From CAVQZA01 sp963718355 (GTDB lineage: Bacteria; Actinomycetota; Thermoleophilia; Gaiellales; Gaiellaceae), in contig CAVQZA010000007.1 of NCBI GenBank assembly GCA_963718355.1, forward strand, positions 1 to 64,000: 64,000 bases of DNA. The letters are read 5' to 3'. Under the pieces are notes generated by a model. The model did no database searches. It was given only the letters and a program-made list of their open reading frames with translations, and was not told where the DNA came from. The position numbers were made by a program, and so were the translations under genes. This document shows, in pieces, positions 59,666 through 64,000 of the stretch (positions are counted from its first letter, which is position 1; every line of letters starts with the position of its first letter).

Positions 59666-60347
59666 CGACCGCGAGGAAGTTCGGGACGAGCGCGTTCCGG
59701 GCACGCGCAGGCAGGATCTTGTCGACGCCCTCGCCGAGCGTGTTGACGACGGCGATCAGCGGCCGCATCAGCCAGGACGCATGGAACGCCTTGCCCGCCT
59801 CGCGGAGCGACGAGCACGTGAGCACCGCCATCGTCGAGCCGGCGCCGCCGTGCGGGACGAGCTCGATCAACTCGAGGTTCGGCGTGTCCTCGAAGATCGC
59901 CTCGAAGCCCTGCTGCGTCCAGCGCCAGTAGTCGAACGGATCGGGGTGGAACGGATAGACGCCGTGCGTGGTCAGGAAGAGGTGGCCGCCCGGCGCGAGC
60001 ACGCGGCCCATCTCCTCGAGCGCGACCAGCGGGTGGCGGACGTGCTCGAGCACCTGCGTGCAGAGCACGAGGTCGAAGGACTCGTCGGGGATCTCGAGCG
60101 CCTCGACCGGCGACACGTAGCGGATGCCCTCGCGCGCCTCGATGTCGTTGCGCGCGAAATCGCCGGAAATCGAGGCAAACAGTGGGTAGTACGGGCTGAT
60201 TCCGCCGCCGACGTCGAGCACCCGCGCGCCGGGCTGCACGTAGCGGTTGCGCGCGGCCTGGAGGCTGTCGACGATCCCGCGCAGGATCAGGTACGCGGAG
60301 TTGCCGCGCGAGGGCGTGCGACGGTCGGCTCCGGGCCACTCGTCCAT
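59652..60347 (-). CDS. SAM-dependent methyltransferase (class I)
   Basis: ATG at 60347 gives 231 residues. RVLDVGGGISPYYPLF is SAM motif I, followed by DESFDLVLCTQVLEHVRHPL and GRVLAPGGHLFLTTHG, typical of Methyltransf_11/25 enzymes. FHPDPFDYWRWTQQGFEAIF recurs in methyltransferases of surface-glycan clusters. An earlier start at 60401 would add 18 residues overlapping the divergent gene and is less likely. The substrate is unknown; a sugar or glycolipid is suggested by the neighbours. Confidence 0.87.
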   Translation of the reverse strand: MDEWPGADRRTPSRGNSAYLILRGIVDSLQAARNRYVQPGARVLDVGGGISPYYPLFASISGDFARNDIEAREGIRYVSPVEALEIPDESFDLVLCTQVLEHVRHPLVALEEMGRVLAPGGHLFLTTHGVYPFHPDPFDYWRWTQQGFEAIFEDTPNLELIELVPHGGAGSTMAVLTCSSLREAGKAFHASWLMRPLIAVVNTLGEGVDKILPARARNALVPNFLAVATKR

Positions 60348-60393
60348 GCCCCGCACCCTAAAGGCAGGCTCGGCGGACGCCGATACGCCGTGT

Positions 60394-61470
60394 ATGAGCA
60401 AGGTGGTCGTCCTGACGACGTCGTATCCGCGCCATGCCGAGGATTTCGCCGGCCGGTTCGTGGCCGACGCCGTCGCGGAGCTGCGAGGGCGCGGGCTCGA
60501 GGTCGAGGTGCTGACCCCGGCGACATTCGCGCCCTGGCTCGACTACGACGGCAGCGGCTTCGTGCGCAATCTGAAGCGCCGTCCCTGGCTCGTGCCGAAG
60601 CTCTTCGTCTCGGTCGTCCGCACGCTGCGCCGCGAGGCGCGCGACGCCGATCTCGTCCACGTCCACTGGCTCGCCGGAGCGCTTGTCGCCCGCTTCTCGG
60701 GCAAGCCGTTCGTCGTCACGCTGCACGGCACGCCGTCCGCCGGCCGCTTCGAGGATCTGAAGCTCGCCGAGCGCCATCCGCGGCTCGTGCGCCGGATCCT
60801 GAAGCCCGCCCGCTCCGTGATCTGCGTCTCCGAGAAGCTCGCCGAGGCGATGCGCGCCTGCGGCGTCGAGGCGGCGCACTGCATCCCCAACGGCGTCCAC
60901 ATCCAGGCCGCCGACACCGGCGAGGGTGAGGAGCCATACGTCCTCTACGCCGGTCGGCTCGCTCCCGAGAAGGGCATCCACGAGCTGCTCGAGGCGACCG
61001 AGGGCATGAACCTCGTCGCGGCCGGTGACGGCCCGCTGCGGGAGCTCGTGCCGTCCGCGCTCGGCTTCGTTCCCCACGACGAGCTCGTCCGCCTCTACGA
61101 GAAGGCGGCCGTGGTCGTCTGCTCGTCCTACGGCGAGGGACTTCCGCTCTGCGTGATCGAGGCGATGGCCTACGGGCGGCCCGTCGTCGCGACCACAGTC
61201 GGCGGGATCCCGCAGCTGATCGAGGACGGTCGCACCGGCTACCTCGTGCCGCCGCGCGACGCGCAGGCGCTGCGCGACCGGATCCAGAAGCTGCTCGCCG
61301 ATCCCGAGCTCCGCCGTCGCTTCGGCGAGGCGGGACGCGAGCGGATCGAGAAGCTCTGCTCCTGGGATCGCGTCACCGATCAGACGCTCGAGGCGTACGG
61401 CCTCGACCGGGTGGATCGCCCGCGCGCCCGCCGGCTCCACCCGCCGCTCCGCCGCCGCATCGCGGCTTGA
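60394..61470 (+). CDS. Family 4 glycosyltransferase
   Basis: The 358-residue protein has a GT-B fold. The N-terminal domain starts KVVVLTTSYPRHAEDFAGRF and contains LVHVHWLAGALVARFSGKPF. The C-terminal domain has YVLYAGRLAPEKGIHELLEA and SSYGEGLPLCVIEAMAYGRP, which holds the E-x7-E nucleotide-sugar motif. ATG at 60394 opens the protein; it is divergent from the methyltransferase with 46 bases between. The stop overlaps the TTG of the next gene by four bases. Confidence 0.92.
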   Translation: MSKVVVLTTSYPRHAEDFAGRFVADAVAELRGRGLEVEVLTPATFAPWLDYDGSGFVRNLKRRPWLVPKLFVSVVRTLRREARDADLVHVHWLAGALVARFSGKPFVVTLHGTPSAGRFEDLKLAERHPRLVRRILKPARSVICVSEKLAEAMRACGVEAAHCIPNGVHIQAADTGEGEEPYVLYAGRLAPEKGIHELLEATEGMNLVAAGDGPLRELVPSALGFVPHDELVRLYEKAAVVVCSSYGEGLPLCVIEAMAYGRPVVATTVGGIPQLIEDGRTGYLVPPRDAQALRDRIQKLLADPELRRRFGEAGRERIEKLCSWDRVTDQTLEAYGLDRVDRPRARRLHPPLRRRIAA

Positions 61471-62015
61471 GCAAGCTGGTTCTCGGGCTCGTCGTCGCCG
61501 CCGGGCTCGGCTACTTCGGCTGGCAGCACGAGAAGACGGCATCGCTCGAGCACAGGCTCGGCGCGATCTCGTCGCAGATTGCGCGGCGGCCGGTGAGAGT
61601 GCACTGCCAGGCCGAGACGGGCGCGGTGCTCGACGTCACCGCCGAGCTCGGCACCGTCCAGTTCGACGCCGAAGGGCATCCCGCCGACTCAACCGACCTC
61701 AAGCACCAGGTCTGCGGCTGGCTCGCCAGGCTCCCCGGCGGCACTGTCGCGAACGCGGCGACCGCGGTCGAGGTGCTCGCGCACGAGTCGTACCACCTCG
61801 CCGGCTTCTCGGACGAGGCGACCGCGGAGTGCTACGCGCTGCAGACGATGCCCTTCGTCGCCGAGCAGTTTCACGCGACCCCGAAGCAGATCCGCACCTG
61901 GGTCGCGTACTCGTTCGCGCGCTATCCGACGATGCCGGAGGAGTACGTCTCGCCCGACTGCGTTCCCGGCGGCAGGCTCGACCTCCACTCCTCGGAGAGC
62001 ATCTGGCCGTCCTAG
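61467..62015 (+). CDS. Membrane-anchored protein with a metzincin-like zinc signature
   Basis: TTG at 61467 overlaps the glycosyltransferase stop by four bases. The 182-residue product has one N-terminal hydrophobic segment (KLVLGLVVAAGLGYFGW), then an exposed domain. H106-E-S-Y-H110-L-A-G-F-S-D116 fits the metzincin pattern HExxHxxGxx(H/D), with aspartate as third ligand as in snapalysins. E117, E121 and C122 follow, and M128 is in position for a Met-turn. Four other cysteines (47, 83, 122 and 164) may form disulphides. I do not recognise the family; a short peptidase or a non-enzymatic zinc protein are both possible. Confidence 0.65.
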   Translation: MSKLVLGLVVAAGLGYFGWQHEKTASLEHRLGAISSQIARRPVRVHCQAETGAVLDVTAELGTVQFDAEGHPADSTDLKHQVCGWLARLPGGTVANAATAVEVLAHESYHLAGFSDEATAECYALQTMPFVAEQFHATPKQIRTWVAYSFARYPTMPEEYVSPDCVPGGRLDLHSSESIWPS

Positions 62016-62653
62016 TTCGGCCTGAACGTGACCGTGAACCCGGCCGAGCGAGCCTCCGCCGCGAACGCCTTCGCCATCGCCGTCGAGGTGATGCCGGGCA
62101 CGACGACCGACCAGTGGTTGCACGAGTCCTCGTTGATCTCGGCGCTGACGAAGCCGCGGTGGACGACGAGCTTCTTGAGGGCCACGGCCAGGTGGTGCGT
62201 GCGCCGGAAGCCGAACACCGCCTCGGTGCCGCCCTGCGTGCCGGGTGTCCCTTCGCAGCGGAGAGTGACGTCGAAGCCCGCGCTCTTGGCCTCCGCCTTG
62301 AACGCGGCGAACTGCTTGTTGTCGAGGAGGCCTGGCAGCGTCACGTAGAAGTTGCCGCAGCCGTTCTCCTCGACGTCGAGTCCCTTGAAGCCGCGGCTCT
62401 CGGCCTGCGCGCGCAGAGCCTCGGCGGCCTGGGCGGACGACCGGCGCGCGAAGACCGCCTTGAGCCCGCCGGGATGGGGAATCGACTGGCACGCGGCGTT
62501 CCCCGTCGTGACGGTGGATCCCGTCGGCTGGACTGCGGGGGCGTTCGTGCCTCCTGCCGCCGCCGTGGTCGCCGGTCCGCTCGCTGCCTTCCCGCCGCAG
62601 CCGGACGCGGCGAGGGCGAGCAGGATCACGAGAATGGCGGCGTGCCGCGGCAC
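62012..62653 (-). CDS. Lipoprotein with duplicated domain, unknown
   Basis: GTG at 62653 starts a 213-residue lipoprotein: the signal ILVILLALAASGC ends in a lipobox with C19 as the lipidated residue. After a Thr/Ala/Gly-rich linker come two similar units of about 72 residues (GGLKAVFARR to DVTLRCEG, and GGTEAVFGFRR to FTVTFRPN). Each has a RGF, an acidic turn with one cysteine, a VxxPG stretch and KAFAAEARSAGF-like helix. The layout recalls SPOR-like or septal-binding folds, but this is only a resemblance. It lies nine bases downstream of the membrane protein gene and is probably cotranscribed. Confidence 0.65.
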   Translation of the reverse strand: MPRHAAILVILLALAASGCGGKAASGPATTAAAGGTNAPAVQPTGSTVTTGNAACQSIPHPGGLKAVFARRSSAQAAEALRAQAESRGFKGLDVEENGCGNFYVTLPGLLDNKQFAAFKAEAKSAGFDVTLRCEGTPGTQGGTEAVFGFRRTHHLAVALKKLVVHRGFVSAEINEDSCNHWSVVVPGITSTAMAKAFAAEARSAGFTVTFRPN

Positions 62654-62662
62654 GCGGGCAGC

Positions 62663-64000
62663 TTACCGAGCGGCGCGGTAGCGGAAGCTCAGTTGGACGC
62701 CCAGGGCGCGAGGGTCCCCGGCGCCGTAGCGGGCCGGTACGAACGTGTCGCTCTGGACGATCACCTCGAACGGCTGGGCCGGAGCGCGCAGGAGCACGGT
62801 CCGTTCTCCCTGGCGCCCGAGCACGAACTGCGCCGCGACCCGCGGAGTGCGGTCGAGCGGCCCGATCAGGACTGTCACGTGCCCGGGGACGGCGGCTCCG
62901 GACCAGGCCCGGCGGGACGCGTCGACGCGGATCGTGCCGGGGCCCTCGACTGAGAACCGCCGATACGTGGTCAGCGCCCCGCTCCAGCCGTCGGCGTAGA
63001 GGCCCTCGATCACCTCCGAGGCCTGCGAGGGCGGCGACGGCCGGATCAGCGTCCCCGCGGGCGTGCGTGCGACGACGGGGCCGGACACGCGTGCCCCGTC
63101 GGTGTCGAAGACGTAGTCGGTCGACGGCAGAGCGGGCGTGATCGTCCCCGTCAGCGGGTCGATCTGCCGCGTCGGGAGCGGCGGGACGACGACCTCGGCG
63201 TCGCGGTTCCAGAAGAGCAGCGTGGCTGCGCGCACGTCGACAGGCCCGTCGACGAGCACCGCGACCGATCCCCCGGGCAGCACCGGGGAGCCGCCGCGGA
63301 GGGCAGCCCGCGCCTCGCGCCGGGCCGAGCCGCCTGCGGCCAGCTCGCCGGCCGCGAGCGCGACGAGCAGGAGAGCGATCACTACGGCCGCGAGCCGGCC
63401 GCGGCCTCCCTTGATCCCGACGACCCGAGGCCCGAGCGTCACGAGCCCGACTGCGATCATGATCGACACCCACCAGACGAGCGGCACCGAGCCGAGGCGG
63501 CGGGCGAGCTCGAGGCCGGGCGCGCGCGGCTCGAAGTTGTCGCTGACCGCCCGCGGCACCGCGGCGACGGCAAGCGTCGCGACCGCCCCCACTGCGAGCA
63601 GGGCGGGCCTGGGGTAAGGGCGGGTGAGGGCGTTCGCGGCCAGCGCCATGAGGGCCGGCAGGATAGGCAACAAGGTGAGCTCGACGACGCGCAGCCCCGG
63701 GCCGGGCGCGTTGGCCGCCTCGATCCCGCCGGCGATCGCGAGCAGGACGACTCCGAGCACGAAGAAGCCGCCGATCGACAGCCGCGTCGGGCGCCTCCGG
63801 TCGAGGGCGGCGCCGAACGCTGCGATTGCCGGCAGCACGCCGAGGCCGAGCGCGAACGCGCCGAACCCGGCCACGGAGGATCGGGGCAGGTCGCTCCAGC
63901 CACCGTCCGCCACGGCCGCGAACGCCGGCGACGCGGCACGGGCGACGTAGTAGCCGCCGTAGGCGAGCGCCGGGATCGCGATCAACGCCGCCGCGCCGGG
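62663..64000 (-). CDS. Polytopic membrane protein, probable glycosyltransferase-like (5' partial)
   Basis: The frame is open to the right edge (codons for PGAAAL precede an in-frame TTG at 63985), so the 5' end of the gene is outside the window. The visible 445 codons contain about six hydrophobic segments in the first 220 residues and then a soluble beta-rich domain (about 225-440, with AATLLFWNRDAEVVVPPLP and GPTIRVDASRRAWSG-like residues). The layout of helices followed by an external domain resembles arabinofuranosyl- or mannosyltransferase-like GT-C proteins. No diagnostic motif is seen, so the function is uncertain. Confidence 0.65.
   Translation of the reverse strand, partial: PGAAALIAIPALAYGGYYVARAASPAFAAVADGGWSDLPRSSVAGFGAFALGLGVLPAIAAFGAALDRRRPTRLSIGGFFVLGVVLLAIAGGIEAANAPGPGLRVVELTLLPILPALMALAANALTRPYPRPALLAVGAVATLAVAAVPRAVSDNFEPRAPGLELARRLGSVPLVWWVSIMIAVGLVTLGPRVVGIKGGRGRLAAVVIALLLVALAAGELAAGGSARREARAALRGGSPVLPGGSVAVLVDGPVDVRAATLLFWNRDAEVVVPPLPTRQIDPLTGTITPALPSTDYVFDTDGARVSGPVVARTPAGTLIRPSPPSQASEVIEGLYADGWSGALTTYRRFSVEGPGTIRVDASRRAWSGAAVPGHVTVLIGPLDRTPRVAAQFVLGRQGERTVLLRAPAQPFEVIVQSDTFVPARYGAGDPRALGVQLSFRYRAAR

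Noticed and set aside
57541..59931. 796-codon + strand frame overlapping the large membrane protein in another frame
   Set aside because: Composition is Arg/Ala-rich and motif-free, and the alternative frame encodes an ordered set of membrane helices coupled to the upstream gene.
1..64000. tRNA, rRNA, CRISPR, insertion sequence or prophage
   Set aside because: No tRNA T-arm consensus, no rRNA-like stretch, no regularly spaced repeats and no transposase or integrase motifs were found while reading both strands.

Overview
The window is very GC-rich, with strong G/C preference at third codon positions, frequent GTG starts and 1-8 base overlaps between consecutive genes. Menaquinone is made by the futalosine route (mqnE, mqnA, mqnC), and there is an AfsR/BTAD-type regulator, a UvrD2-like helicase with an HRDC domain, and a cytochrome bc complex with a three-helix Rieske protein. 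Together these suggest a deep-branching actinobacterium of the Thermoleophilia type (Gaiellales or Solirubrobacterales). This placement is inferred from gene content, not from a marker-gene search. I saw no rRNA, tRNA, CRISPR array, insertion sequence or prophage.

Layout. Positions 1-9.3 kb hold a respiration and menaquinone block, all on the + strand: a UbiD-type decarboxylase (5' end outside the window), qcrABC, ubiX, the menaquinone methyltransferase, a polyprenyl diphosphate synthase, then mqnE-mqnA-mqnC. From 9.3 to 13.8 kb come two exported proteins, a DedA membrane protein and an aldo/keto reductase. From 13.9 to 16.8 kb a DegT aminotransferase and a PglF/CapD-type dehydratase form a pair for amino-sugar synthesis. 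From 16.8 to 25.7 kb lie a helicase, a DUF354 protein, a small basic ORF, a LysR regulator with a maleylacetate-reductase-like enzyme, and a 1232-residue AfsR-like regulator.

Positions 26.0-33.1 kb read as one long + strand operon: an FAD fumarate-reductase-like protein, both subunits of a class I fumarase separated by a twin palindromic repeat, then phosphosulfolactate synthase, a 4Fe-4S APS/PAPS reductase, APS kinase, ATP sulfurylase and a TauE/SafE exporter. These sulfur genes activate sulfate, reduce it to sulfite, and then use or export the sulfite; no sulfite reductase is present in the window.

Positions 33.4-62 kb are mostly surface-glycan and envelope functions: an O-antigen-ligase-like protein, a PIG-L deacetylase, a flippase, several glycosyltransferases, three ATP-grasp ligases, SDR epimerases, two more DegT aminotransferases (one frameshifted), an FkbM methyltransferase, an LPG-synthase-like membrane protein and an L,D-transpeptidase. 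Interleaved are a chromate transporter, 3-methyladenine glycosylase, and a TetR/MFS efflux pair that shares a probable operator. The window closes with a putative metzincin-like protein, a lipoprotein with an internal duplication, and a membrane protein cut by the right edge.

The most notable signals are the twin palindrome inside the fumarase genes, the sulfite-handling operon, the hybrid bc complex, the metzincin-like signature at 61.5 kb, several genes whose best start is not ATG, GTG or TTG, and a compact G-quadruplex motif at 40.4 kb.
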